A stretch of DNA of 64,000 bases from Oryzisolibacter sp. LB2S (GCF_040732315.1 NZ_CP160388.1:3778278-3842277), one strand, 5' to 3'. Counted from the first letter of the stretch, positions 32,684 to 41,443 are shown. The notes: generated by a model from the sequence alone, not told the origin. Numbers and translations are program-made.

Positions 32684-33787
32684 ATGAGCCACCCCCTCCC
32701 CACCCCACCCGGCGGCGCCAGCGCCGTGCACTGGAACGACCCCGCCCGCCAATCCGCCTTCGAGGCCTGGCTGGCGCCACTGGCCGCCGCGCGGGGCCTG
32801 CACCCCGCGAGCCTGCGTCCGGCGTCCGCCGACGCGAGCTTCAGGCGCTACCTGCGCATCGACGACGCCCAGGGCGCGAGCCTGATCGTCATGGACGCCC
32901 CGCCCGACAAGGAGGACTGCCGCCCCTTCGTCCACGTGCAAGGCCTGATGCAGGCCGCCGGCCTGCGCGTGCCGCAGATCCACGCCTGGGACGAGGCCCA
33001 TGGCTTCATGCTGCTGTCCGACCTCGGCGGCCAGACGGTCATAGAGCGCCTGGACCCGGCCCGGCCCCAGGAGGCCCAGGCCTGGTATCTGCAGGCCGTG
33101 GACCTGCTCATCGACTGGCAGCGCGCCAGCCGCGAGGGCGTGCTGCCCGCCTATGACGAGGCGCTGCTGCGCCGCGAGCTGCAGCTGTTTCCCGACTGGT
33201 ACGTGGCGCGCCACCGCGAGGTGCGGCTCGACGAGGTGCAGCAGGTCAGCCTGGCGCGGGCCTTCGACGCCATCGTCGCCCAGAACCTGGCCGCGCCCAG
33301 CGTCTACGTGCACCGCGACTTCATGATGCGCAACCTCATGATCGGTGCGGATGGTCGCCTTGGCGTGCTCGACTTCCAGGACGCCGTCTACGGCCCCATC
33401 ACCTACGACATCGCCAGCCTGATGCGCGACGCCTTCATCAGCTGGGAAGAGGACTTCGTCATCGACATCACCGTGCGCTACTGGGAAAAGGCCCGCAAGG
33501 CCGGCCTGCTGGGCGCGGCGAGCCCCAGTGGCTGGGGCGCGGACTTCGGCGAGTTCTACCGCGCCGTGGACTTCATGGCGCTGCAGCGCCACCTCAAGGT
33601 GGCCGGCATCTTCGCGCGCCTGACGCTGCGCGACGGCAAGCCCAAGTACCTGGCCGACACGCCACGCTTCATCGCCTACATGCGCCAGACCTGCGCGCGC
33701 TACCGCGAGCTCGCGCCGCTCTTGCGCCTGGTGGACCAGATCGAGGGCACGCAGGCGGCCATGGGCTATGCCTTTGGGCGGGTGTAA
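32684..33787 (+). CDS. amgK: cell-wall sugar kinase (AmgK-like aminoglycoside phosphotransferase fold)
   Basis: 367 residues with the phosphotransferase fold: the catalytic loop VHRDFMMRNLMI and metal-binding VLDFQDAVYGPITYDIASL. In Pseudomonas the same gene, divergent from lptD, encodes AmgK, which phosphorylates N-acetylmuramic acid and N-acetylglucosamine at C1 for peptidoglycan recycling and thereby bypasses MurA. The usual partner murU is not next to it; rsmE follows after repeats. The identification rests on the fold and the position divergent from lptD. Confidence 0.82.
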   Translation: MSHPLPTPPGGASAVHWNDPARQSAFEAWLAPLAAARGLHPASLRPASADASFRRYLRIDDAQGASLIVMDAPPDKEDCRPFVHVQGLMQAAGLRVPQIHAWDEAHGFMLLSDLGGQTVIERLDPARPQEAQAWYLQAVDLLIDWQRASREGVLPAYDEALLRRELQLFPDWYVARHREVRLDEVQQVSLARAFDAIVAQNLAAPSVYVHRDFMMRNLMIGADGRLGVLDFQDAVYGPITYDIASLMRDAFISWEEDFVIDITVRYWEKARKAGLLGAASPSGWGADFGEFYRAVDFMALQRHLKVAGIFARLTLRDGKPKYLADTPRFIAYMRQTCARYRELAPLLRLVDQIEGTQAAMGYAFGRV

Positions 33788-33849
33788 ATCAGGCATCAAA
33801 ATGGACGCCAGCGCTTATCCAAAAAGCGCGGACAGCTATGCTTTTTGAG
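33786..33849 (+). repeat. dispersed palindrome overlapping the amgK stop codon
   Basis: AAATCAGGCATC, CCAGCGCTTATCC, AAAAAGCGCGG, ACAGCTATGCTTTTTGAG. The first bases form the end of the amgK stop codon, so the element abuts coding sequence. Confidence 0.85.
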
Positions 33850-33906
33850 AAGAGTCCAGTGCCATGCGCTGATGCACCTCGCCAAGGCATGCAAGGCCCT
33901 CCACCC

Positions 33907-33989
33907 CGTCATCCCCGCGCAGGCGGGGATCCAGGCATCACCCAGGCGGCGGCTCACCGCCGTGGATCCCCGCCTGCGCGGGGATGACG
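33907..33989. repeat. second inverted pair of GTCATCCCCGCGC...GGGGATCCA repeats
   Basis: Two facing hairpins (CCCCGCGCAGGCGGGG and its mirror) in the amgK-rsmE gap, same design as 10126-10214 with different loop bases. Confidence 0.85.
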
Positions 33990-34033
33990 ATGGCTTGCGC
34001 CGCCCCACCCCTCACCTGAACCTCAGACAAGCA

Positions 34034-34744
34034 ATGCCCCGCTTTTACTGCCCCCTGCCCCTGGCCCCCGGCGCCCAGATCACGCTGCCGCCCACGGCCG
34101 CACGCCATGTGCAGGTGCTGCGCCTGCAGCCGGGCAACGAGCTCACGCTGTTCAACGGCGAGGGGGGAGAGTGGAGCGCCACCATCACGCGCATGGGCCG
34201 CTCCGACGTGGACGTGGAGCTGGGCGCACATACGCCCGTGGAGCGCGAGAGCCCGCGCGCCGTGCACCTCATCGTCGGCATGCCGGCCAACGAGCGCATG
34301 GACTGGCTCGTGGAAAAGGCTGCGGAGCTGGGCGCCGCCGGCATCTGGCCGGTGCTCACGGCGCGCAGCGTGCTCAGGCTCGACGGCGAGCGCGCCGCCC
34401 GCCGCCGCGAGCGCTGGCAGGCCATAGCCGTCGCCGCCTGCGAGCAATGCGGGCGCAACCGCGTGCCAGCCGTCGGCGTCCCCCTGGCCCTGACCGAGGC
34501 GCTGGCCCAGGCCCCGCAGCGGGACGCGCGCCTCGTGCTGTCGCTGCGCGCGGGCAGCCGGCCGCTGGTGCAGGCTGCCGGCGATACCGACGCAGTCTGG
34601 GTGCTGCACGGCCCCGAGGGTGGATTGACCGCCCAGGAGGAAGACGCGGCCCTGGCCGCCGGCTTTGCCCCGGCCAGCCTGGGCGCGCGCGTGCTGCGCG
34701 CCGAAACCGCCTCCGTCGCGGCGCTGTCGCTGCTCGCGCTATGA
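34034..34744 (+). CDS. rsmE: 16S rRNA (uracil1498-N3)-methyltransferase
   Basis: 236 residues with the SPOUT-class RsmE pattern: N-terminal PUA-like part (RHVQVLRLQPGNELTLFNGEGGEWSATI), WLVEKAAELG, ACEQCGRNRVP, and the knotted AdoMet-binding end VWVLHGPEGGLTAQE...LGARVLRAETASVAAL. The start at 34034 gives MPRFYCPLPL, typical for the family. Its stop overlaps the jetA start (ATGA), so the SMC system is translationally coupled to a housekeeping gene, which could give it constitutive expression. Confidence 0.93.
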   Translation: MPRFYCPLPLAPGAQITLPPTAARHVQVLRLQPGNELTLFNGEGGEWSATITRMGRSDVDVELGAHTPVERESPRAVHLIVGMPANERMDWLVEKAAELGAAGIWPVLTARSVLRLDGERAARRRERWQAIAVAACEQCGRNRVPAVGVPLALTEALAQAPQRDARLVLSLRAGSRPLVQAAGDTDAVWVLHGPEGGLTAQEEDAALAAGFAPASLGARVLRAETASVAALSLLAL

Positions 34745-36123
34745 GCGAGGCGCCGTTCGACATCGCGGGCGAGGGCGAGGCCCCGTCCCTGCTGGCCGAG
34801 TTCTTTCGCGACGCCCAGGCCGCGGGCGACGCCGCCGTCGACTCCCCCCTGCTGTGGCAGCTCACGCGCCAGCAGGCGCTGACCCAGGCGCTCAGCGGCC
34901 TGTTCCACGGCCCCCAGGCCCTGGTGCAGCTGCGCCTGTGGGTGTTTCTGACGCTGGCCTCGCAGGGCCAGGCGCTGCTCTCGCGTGAGCAGATCGACGA
35001 GCTGTTCCACACCCTGCGCCCCGAGGCGCTGGAGACCGCGCTCAAGCGACTGCGCGACGTACAGCTGCTCGAATGGGACGAGGCCGCGCGCGCCTACCAG
35101 CTGCCCGCGCTGGCCCAGCGCATGGCCGGGCTGCTGGCGCCGCTGCTCGCCGCCCCGGCCGAGGACGAGGACGGCGGCGAGCTGGCCGCGCTGCTCGGCC
35201 AGGTGGTGGGCGCCAACCAGCTCGGCAACGTGGACGCGCAGCAGCTGCAGCTGCTGCACGCCCAGCTGCAGCGCCTGCACGGCGCGTTTGCCGATGCCAT
35301 CGCCAGCGGTTCGGAATTTCGCCTGCGCCAGGCGCGCTCGCGCTACGACCGCGCCGCCCTGCTGATCGACCGCGCGTCCGAAGCCATCGCCGCCATCATC
35401 GCCCGCGCCCAGGGGCCCGAGGGCCACCTCATGCTCGAGCGCGCCGCGCGCGGCCTGGGCCAGGCGCAGTCGCGCCTCCTGGCCATGGCCAGCCAGTTCA
35501 ACCGCGCGCTGCAGCAGGCCGACCGCCAGCGCGTCACCCTGGGCACCACGGGCATCACCAGCACCGACGTCAAGCGCTGGCTGCAGCACCAGGGCGCGCT
35601 GCACGGCCTGCTTGCCGGCGCCCTGGCGCGCCCGGCCTTTGCCCACGCGCTCGCGCCGCACGAGCTGGCCGACGTGACCGAGGCCGAATTCGAGCGCGAC
35701 CGCCCCAGCGCCCCGCAGGCCGAGGCCCTGCCCGGCGCGCAGGAGGCCCCGCCCGGCACCCTGGCCGCCGTCGCCCTGCCGCGCGAGCTGCACGACCTCA
35801 ACCACCTGCTGGCCACCTGGAGCGCCGAGGACGGCGCCGCCGGCGGCCCACCCGCCGCGCGCGCCATTGCCGACGCCCTGCTCGGCCCACGCCCCGCCGC
35901 CACGCGCTACGCCCAGCTCGCCTACAAGGCGCAGCTCATGCCGCTCCTGGGCGACCCCCAGGCCGCCGTACTGCCCGGCGCCACCGGGGCCCTCGCGCGC
36001 CAGCCCTGGCGCGTCGCCTGGCAGGCCGAGGCCGCCGCGCTCGCCCACGACGAGATCGCGCTGCTCACCCTGGGCCAGCTGGTGCCCGCCGACCAACCCC
36101 TGGAGCCCCCGCACGATGGATGA
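34741..36123 (+). CDS. jetA: Wadjet-like JetA / MksF kleisin subunit
   Basis: 460 residues, the usual JetA size. The N-terminal part has a winged-helix pattern (LRLWVFLTLASQGQALLSREQIDELFHTLRPEALETALKRLRDVQLLEWDEAARAYQLP), then a long helical middle rich in Ala, Gln and Arg, and a helical C-terminus. No catalytic motif. Kleisins of this type bridge the SMC heads. The identification rests mainly on position: it is followed by a KITE-sized gene, an SMC ATPase and a Toprim protein, the fixed order of Wadjet operons. It overlaps rsmE by 4 bases and jetB by 8. Confidence 0.75.
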   Translation: MSEAPFDIAGEGEAPSLLAEFFRDAQAAGDAAVDSPLLWQLTRQQALTQALSGLFHGPQALVQLRLWVFLTLASQGQALLSREQIDELFHTLRPEALETALKRLRDVQLLEWDEAARAYQLPALAQRMAGLLAPLLAAPAEDEDGGELAALLGQVVGANQLGNVDAQQLQLLHAQLQRLHGAFADAIASGSEFRLRQARSRYDRAALLIDRASEAIAAIIARAQGPEGHLMLERAARGLGQAQSRLLAMASQFNRALQQADRQRVTLGTTGITSTDVKRWLQHQGALHGLLAGALARPAFAHALAPHELADVTEAEFERDRPSAPQAEALPGAQEAPPGTLAAVALPRELHDLNHLLATWSAEDGAAGGPPAARAIADALLGPRPAATRYAQLAYKAQLMPLLGDPQAAVLPGATGALARQPWRVAWQAEAAALAHDEIALLTLGQLVPADQPLEPPHDG

Positions 36124-36787
36124 CGCCGCCCTCCTGATCTCCGAACTGCTGGCCCGCCGCTGGCTGCCGCGCAGCCACCGCCTGGTCAAGCGCGCCCTGG
36201 TCGACGCCGAACTCTTCGCCCAGGTCGAGCAGCGCCTGGCCCAGGTCGGCCTGCGCTTCATGGACAGCATCTACGCCGACCATGTCGGCCTGGCCCTGCT
36301 GCCCGCCGCGCAGAACGCCGTGCTCGGCGAGGCCGGCGTGGGCGCCAACAACAACCTGGAGCTGCCGCGCGATGCGCAGGCGCTGCTCATCGTGCTGTGG
36401 GCGCTCATCGTTTTACCGAAACGCGAACGCCAGACCAGCCGCCAGGCCATGGCCGAGCCCGGGCAAAGCGACTTCTTCCCCGCAGCCCGCCCCCTGCCCG
36501 ACGCCGCCAGCACCAGCCCCGTGCTGTCGTACAAGGCGCTGCTCGAGGACTACGGCGCGCAGCTCGGCAAGAAGCTGCGCCTGGATGCCAACCTGAAACT
36601 GCTGGAGCGCCACGGCTTCATCCTGCGCCGCCAGGACGAGATTGCCGAGGGGCCACTGCTGGACGTGCTGCTGGACTACGACGTGCTCGCGCCGCGGATA
36701 TTGGACGGGGCCCTGGCGGATGTGCTGGCGCGGGAGAAGGCGGCGCAGGAGTTGGAGCCAAATCAGGCTCTAGCGCCCGACCAATAA
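36116..36787 (+). CDS. jetB: Wadjet-like JetB / MksE (KITE) subunit
   Basis: 223 residues. Two small winged-helix-like parts are suggested: an N-terminal LLARRWLPRSHRLVKRALVDAELFAQVEQRLAQVG followed by DAQALLIVLWALIVLPKRERQ, and a C-terminal SYKALLEDYGAQLGKKLRLDANLKLLERHGFI. This matches MukE/KITE proteins that bind the kleisin. The last residues (PNQALAPDQ) and the stop codon come from a dispersed repeat, so the natural C-terminus was altered. jetC does not follow directly: a GNAT gene and a second repeat intervene. Confidence 0.75.
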   Translation: MDDAALLISELLARRWLPRSHRLVKRALVDAELFAQVEQRLAQVGLRFMDSIYADHVGLALLPAAQNAVLGEAGVGANNNLELPRDAQALLIVLWALIVLPKRERQTSRQAMAEPGQSDFFPAARPLPDAASTSPVLSYKALLEDYGAQLGKKLRLDANLKLLERHGFILRRQDEIAEGPLLDVLLDYDVLAPRILDGALADVLAREKAAQELEPNQALAPDQ

Positions 36788-36814
36788 GTGCGACCAGCTA
36801 TCAATTCAAAAGTA
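36760..36814 (+). repeat. dispersed palindrome forming the end and stop of jetB
   Basis: AAATCAGGCTCTAGCGC, CCGACCAATAAGTGCG, ACCAGCTATCAATTCAAAAG. The TAA stop of jetB (36785-36787) lies in its loop. It is in direct orientation with the copy at 37387; together they bracket the GNAT gene. Confidence 0.85.
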
Positions 36815-36839
36815 CTCCAGCCTCCGTGGAGCCCGCGCC

Positions 36840-37325
36840 GTGAATATCCGCCCCTACGCCCCCGCCGACGCGCCCGCGCTGCGCCAGGTGTTCGAGTCTT
36901 CGGTGCGGGAGCTGGCGGCGCGCTTCTACACGCCCGAGCAGATCGACACCTGGGCGCCGCGCGAGCACGATGCACCCGCCTGGGCGCGGCGCCTGGCGGA
37001 CAACCGGCCCTGGGTGTGCGAGGTGGACGGCCGCATCGCCGGCTTTGCCGACCTGCAGCCCTCGGGCCATATCGACCAGTTTTTCGTCGCGCCGCAGCAT
37101 GCGCGTCGCGGCGTTGGCGCAGCGCTGCTCGCGCATCTGGAGCGGCAGGCGCGCCGGCAGGGCTGCGCTGCCATGCGCTCGCATGTCAGCCTGGCGGCGC
37201 AGGCCTTTTTTGCCCGCCATGGCTTTGTGGTGCAAGAGCGGCGCGTGGTCACGCTGCGCGGTGTGCAGTTTGCCAATGCGCTGATGCGCAAGGAGCTGGG
37301 GCGGGACGGTGGCGATGGACAATAG
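36840..37325 (+). CDS. GNAT-family N-acetyltransferase inserted between jetB and jetC
   Basis: 161 residues starting at GTG 36840 (GGAG 8 bases upstream). The acetyl-CoA-binding motif A is seen as IDQFFVAPQHARRGVGAALLAHLERQARRQG, and the C-terminal motif B as AQAFFARHGFVVQERR. The acetyl acceptor cannot be told; closest in feel to small YafP/PhnO-type acetyltransferases. No SMC operon normally contains such a gene, and it is bracketed by two direct repeats. It could be cargo, or a resistance/toxin-type gene. Confidence 0.85.
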   Translation: MNIRPYAPADAPALRQVFESSVRELAARFYTPEQIDTWAPREHDAPAWARRLADNRPWVCEVDGRIAGFADLQPSGHIDQFFVAPQHARRGVGAALLAHLERQARRQGCAAMRSHVSLAAQAFFARHGFVVQERRVVTLRGVQFANALMRKELGRDGGDGQ

Positions 37326-37386
37326 CCTGCTCCCGCCAGCGCCAGCGCCGGCCCTCGGTTCGGTGCACCGCCGCCCCAGCAGAGTT

Positions 37387-37446
37387 TGAGATGTTTTTGG
37401 TCGTTCGCGCTTATCTGACAAGCGCGAACAGCTCTTGTTTTTGAAG
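37387..37446 (+). repeat. dispersed palindrome in the leader of jetC
   Basis: TTTGAGATGTTTTTGG, TTCGCGCTTATCTGACAAGCGCGAA, CAGCTCTTGTTTTTGAAG. The stem TTCGCGCTT/AAGCGCGAA is perfect. It ends 5 bases before the jetC start, leaving little room for a ribosome-binding site. Confidence 0.85.
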
Positions 37447-37451
37447 TACCC

Positions 37452-40286
37452 GTGTTCCACCTGCAAACCCTAGAACTGGTCCACTGGGACTACTGCCAGC
37501 GCGTCTCGCTGCCGCTGGATGCGTCCATCATCACCATCGCCGGGCCCAATGGCTCGGGCAAGACGACGCTGCTCGATGCGCTGCGCACGCTGCTGGGGCT
37601 GCGCTGCTCCAGCCCGCGCGACTGGCGCACCTATGCGCGCCACGCCGGGGCGCAGACGGCCTGGCTGCGCGCGGTGGTGGACAACCGGCCGCAGGGGCGC
37701 CAGACCTCGAGCCGCCCATTTGCGCGCCGCCTGCTGTATGGCGACCAGGTCACGCTGGCCTGCCGCATCGACCGTAACGGCGGCGACTGGCAGCGGCGCT
37801 ACTGCCTGCTCGACGGCGACGTGGGCATCGAGGAGCTGGCCGAGCGCCCCGACAAGGACCTGGGCTACCTGGGCGTGGAGGCCTGGGGCCGGGTGCTGGG
37901 CGCGGCCGGGCTGTCGCCGGCGATTGCGCGCGTGCTCTCGCTCGAGCAGGGCCAGACCGACCGGCTGTGCGAGCTCTCGCCGCGCGAGCTCCTGCGCCTG
38001 GTGTTCGACGTGTTTGGCGACCAGCAGGTGCTCGACGCCTACGACCAGGCGCGCGAGCACCAGCAGCAGCTCGCGCGCGAGATGGCGCAGGCCGAGCATG
38101 AGCTCGACCACAGCCGCGCCCAGCTGGCCGAGCTGCAGCACCGCGTGACCAGCTACAAGAGCTGGCGGCTCAAACTCGCCGAGCGCGAGCGCCTGGCCAC
38201 CGAGGTGCTGCCCGTGCTCGACTGGTGGGGCCAGCGCCAGCAGCTGGCCCAGCATGCGCGCGATCTTCGCCGCCAGAAGGCGCAGCACCGCGCGGCCCTG
38301 GCCGATCAGGCCGTGCACAACAAGCGCCTGCTGCATCTGCTGGATGAGGCCGCGCGCGCCGAGCAGCAGGCCGACGCGCTGCTCAAGGAGCGCGACCAGG
38401 CGCGCACCCGGCTCGACGAGGCTCAGCGCCACGAGGTGCCACTGGAAAAGCTTGCCCAGCGCGAGCAGGAGCTGCTGGCCCTGGTCGACAAGGGCAGCGA
38501 CGCCGACGCGCTGCAGGCCCATCTGGCCCAGCTGGAGCAGCGCGCGGGCGAGCTTCAGGACGCCCATGGCGCGCTGCTGGCACAGCGCAAGCAGGCGGCC
38601 GCGCAGCTTGCGCAGCTCGACGGCCAGCGCCTGCCGCCGCCCCCGCCCGATGTGCAGCAGATGCGCCGCGCGCTGGCCGGCGAGGGCATGGGCCACCGCC
38701 TGGTGGCCGAGGTGGTCGAGGTGCGCGACGAGCGCTGGCGCGCCGCCATCGAGGGCGTGCTGCGCGGCCAGCGCTGGGTGGTGCTGCTGGACAGGGAGTC
38801 CGACCTGGCCCAGGCCTGGGAGATAGGCGAGCGCCAGCGCTATCGCCACTACATCGTCGGCCCGGGCGAGCCGGCCATCAAGGGCGAGGCCGGCACGCTG
38901 GCCGCCCATGTCAAGTTCACCGCGCCCGTGCCGCGCTGGCTGGTGCAGCAGCTGCAGCAGCTGCGCTGCGTGGAGGGCCCACAGGAGGGCAAGCGCCTGG
39001 GCGGGCAGTGGATCACGCCCCAGGCCTATATGCACGACGGACGCGGCGCACGCTCGGTCTGGGTGGAGCCGCAGCATTACCAATTCGGCGCCGCGGCCGT
39101 GCAGTCGCGCCGCCAGGCGCTCGAGCGCGAGATCGCCGCGCTCGACGCCCGCCTCGCGCCGCTGCAGGACGACCTGCTCGCGCTCAAGCGCCAGATGGCC
39201 GACACGCGCCGCGCCCTGGAGGGCCACAGCGCCGCCGAGGAGCTGGCGCGGCGCAGCGACGAGTTTGCCCAGGCGCGCGCCCAGCTGCCCGCGGCCAGGC
39301 AGGCGCGCGTGGCCGCCGCCACGCGCTGGCAGCAGCTCGAGCAGGAGGCCGGCCGCGCCCACGACCGCCACCGCGCGTTTGCCGAGGAGCACAAACGCCT
39401 GGAGGCGCAGCTCGCGCGCCAGCGCAGCGACAGCGAGCGCGCCGCGCAGGACTGGAGCGTGCGCCGGCGCCAGCATCTCGAGGCCTGCGCGCGCAGCCAG
39501 ACGCAGCGCGCGCAGTTTCCGCCGCGCTGGATCGCACCCGCGCAGATCGCCGAGCTCGTGGACCAGTACGACAACGCCAGGCAGGCCCAGCTGCGCCTGC
39601 AGGCCGTCGAGCAGGAGCTTGAGCAGGTGCAGTGGGAGCAGGACGGCACGGTAGAGGAGCGCCACCGCCGCATGGACGTGACGGTGCGCGAGCAGGCCGC
39701 GAGCCTGTCCGACCACCAGGTGAAAAACGCCCAGGCCGAGACCGCCGTGCTCAACGCCCGCGCCAGCTACATCGAGGTGCTGCGCTCCACCGTGCGCCGC
39801 TACCGGCGCAACATCCAGGAGCTGGGCCAGCTCGCGGGCGTCGAGGTGGCGGCCGAGCTGCCGCTGCTGGACAACGACGACCATGTGCTGGCCCAGGCCG
39901 GCCTGAAAGTCCACTTCGCCTTCGACGGCAAGGGCCAGATCGGCCTGAACGACGGCGAGGCCTCGGGCGGGCAGCAGGTCATCAAGTCGCTGATCCTGCT
40001 CGTGGGCCTGCTCAAGGACGAGGAGAGCGGCTCGGGCGGCTTCGTGTTCATCGACGAGCCCTTCGCCCACCTGGACGTGCGCAACATCCAGCTTGTGGGC
40101 CACTTTCTGCGCAGCACGCGCGCGCAATACGTGCTGACGACGCCGATCACGCACAACCTGGAGGTCTTCGAGCCCGCCGAGATCACGCTGGTGACGAGCA
40201 AGAAACCCGCCGGCAGCCGCTGGGCCCCGCCCATCGCCGTGGCCAAGCGGCGCGGCGTGCCGCAGCTCGCGCCGATCAGCGCATGA
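37452..40286 (+). CDS. jetC: Wadjet-like JetC / MksB SMC ATPase
   Basis: 944 residues. SMC head with Walker A GPNGSGKTT at 31-39, ABC signature EASGGQQ with Ser at 838, and Walker B FVFIDEP with D868-E869 followed by the D-loop FAHLD. Between them lie two long coiled coils (about 200-390 and 555-770), rich in Ala, Glu, Gln and Arg, separated by a compact hinge-like domain (about 393-545, RLVAEVVEVRDERWRAAIEGVLRGQRWVVLL). ATP-driven DNA loop extrusion by such proteins lets Wadjet measure and select small circular DNA. The start codon is 5 bases after a repeat. It overlaps jetD by 4 bases. Confidence 0.88.
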   Translation: MFHLQTLELVHWDYCQRVSLPLDASIITIAGPNGSGKTTLLDALRTLLGLRCSSPRDWRTYARHAGAQTAWLRAVVDNRPQGRQTSSRPFARRLLYGDQVTLACRIDRNGGDWQRRYCLLDGDVGIEELAERPDKDLGYLGVEAWGRVLGAAGLSPAIARVLSLEQGQTDRLCELSPRELLRLVFDVFGDQQVLDAYDQAREHQQQLAREMAQAEHELDHSRAQLAELQHRVTSYKSWRLKLAERERLATEVLPVLDWWGQRQQLAQHARDLRRQKAQHRAALADQAVHNKRLLHLLDEAARAEQQADALLKERDQARTRLDEAQRHEVPLEKLAQREQELLALVDKGSDADALQAHLAQLEQRAGELQDAHGALLAQRKQAAAQLAQLDGQRLPPPPPDVQQMRRALAGEGMGHRLVAEVVEVRDERWRAAIEGVLRGQRWVVLLDRESDLAQAWEIGERQRYRHYIVGPGEPAIKGEAGTLAAHVKFTAPVPRWLVQQLQQLRCVEGPQEGKRLGGQWITPQAYMHDGRGARSVWVEPQHYQFGAAAVQSRRQALEREIAALDARLAPLQDDLLALKRQMADTRRALEGHSAAEELARRSDEFAQARAQLPAARQARVAAATRWQQLEQEAGRAHDRHRAFAEEHKRLEAQLARQRSDSERAAQDWSVRRRQHLEACARSQTQRAQFPPRWIAPAQIAELVDQYDNARQAQLRLQAVEQELEQVQWEQDGTVEERHRRMDVTVREQAASLSDHQVKNAQAETAVLNARASYIEVLRSTVRRYRRNIQELGQLAGVEVAAELPLLDNDDHVLAQAGLKVHFAFDGKGQIGLNDGEASGGQQVIKSLILLVGLLKDEESGSGGFVFIDEPFAHLDVRNIQLVGHFLRSTRAQYVLTTPITHNLEVFEPAEITLVTSKKPAGSRWAPPIAVAKRRGVPQLAPISA

Positions 40287-41443
40287 GCGGCCGCCTGCGC
40301 ACGCGCGGCGCCGGCGCCTGGGGCGCGGCCAGCCTGCAGGCCGTGGCCGCGCTGCGCCCGGCGCAACAGGCGCTGCTGCGCGACTGGCTGCGCGGCGACG
40401 CCGGCCAGCGCCGCTGGCAGACGCTGCTGGACGCGGCCGGCCCCGACCGGCTGGAGCTGGCCGACGCGCTGCGCGAGCAACTGCTGGCCTGCGGCGCGCT
40501 GCAGGTCAGGGAGCGCCTGGCCCGCGGGCAGTGGCAGGTGGAGCACATCGTCTGGGCCGACCTGGCCGCCCTGCAGCAGGCGCTGGGCCTGCGCGACGCG
40601 GCCACGCGCGCGGCCGACCAGCGGGCGCTGGAGCGCGAGGCCGATGCGCTGGCGCTGCACGCCCCCTGGCTGCAGGGCGCCGTGCAAGACCTTGCCACCG
40701 GCCGCTACGCCGAGGCCACGCGCCGCGCGCGCCTGCAGCTCCTGCAGGCGCTGGCCGACTGGCAGGCCGAGCAGCGCTTTGGCCTGCAGCGCGACTTTGC
40801 CCAGTTCGCGCGCGGCCAGACCAAGGCCATCAGTGCCGGCGAATGGGACTGGCTGGCGCGCCATGTCGATCTGGCGGCGCGCGGCATTGCGCGCTTTGCG
40901 CAGCTGCTGTGGCTGGGCGGCACGCTCTCGCTGCAAGTCCCCCAGGGCCGCGTGGACGTGTCCGCGGCCCGGCTGTGCGGCCTGCCCGTGGAGCTGTTTG
41001 CCGCGCCCACCGAGGCGCTGGCACCCGAGCGCTACTGGCTGATCGAGAACCGCGCGAGCTTCGAGCGCCAGGCCTTGAGCGCCGCGCCCGGAACCTGCGT
41101 GATCTGGCTGCCCGGCCAGCCGCCGACGAGCTGGCAGCAGGCCATGGCCTGGCTGATCGCCGCAGCGCCCGCGCCGGCGCAGATCAGCTGCGACCCAGAC
41201 CCTGCGGGCGTGGCCATCGCCCTCACCGCGGGCGCGCTGTGGAACGCGGCCGGCCTGCCCTGGCAGCCCTACCGCATGGACCGCAGCGACTGGGAAAACG
41301 CCCCGGCGATCCCCCTGACGGCCGAGGACGGCCAGTGGCTCGAGCGCCTGCAGGCCCGCGCCGACCTGCCCGAGCCCCTTGCGCGCCTGTGCGCCGACCT
41401 GCGCGCGACCGGACGCAAGGCCGAGCAGGAGGCGTGGCTCTGA
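40283..41443 (+). CDS. jetD: Wadjet-like JetD / MksG Toprim nuclease
   Basis: 386 residues, the usual JetD size. The C-terminal half has a topoisomerase VI-like Toprim signature: a catalytic Glu in YWLIENRASFE (E255), a strand pair CVIWLPGQPPTSW, then SCDPDPAG with D304 and D306 as the metal-binding D-x-D, and AGVAIALTAGALW. The N-terminal half is helical with a winged-helix-like region as in DUF3322/DUF2220 proteins. JetD cuts plasmid DNA after the SMC complex has reeled it in. It is the last gene of the operon; a paired REP-like element lies after it. The Cys before the D-x-D is where many homologues have Gly. Confidence 0.82.
   Translation: MSGRLRTRGAGAWGAASLQAVAALRPAQQALLRDWLRGDAGQRRWQTLLDAAGPDRLELADALREQLLACGALQVRERLARGQWQVEHIVWADLAALQQALGLRDAATRAADQRALEREADALALHAPWLQGAVQDLATGRYAEATRRARLQLLQALADWQAEQRFGLQRDFAQFARGQTKAISAGEWDWLARHVDLAARGIARFAQLLWLGGTLSLQVPQGRVDVSAARLCGLPVELFAAPTEALAPERYWLIENRASFERQALSAAPGTCVIWLPGQPPTSWQQAMAWLIAAAPAPAQISCDPDPAGVAIALTAGALWNAAGLPWQPYRMDRSDWENAPAIPLTAEDGQWLERLQARADLPEPLARLCADLRATGRKAEQEAWL

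Noticed and set aside
36116..40286. The SMC operon as a housekeeping MukBEF condensin
   Set aside because: The SMC is too short for MukB and the fourth gene has a Toprim signature, which MukBEF lacks but Wadjet/MksG systems have.
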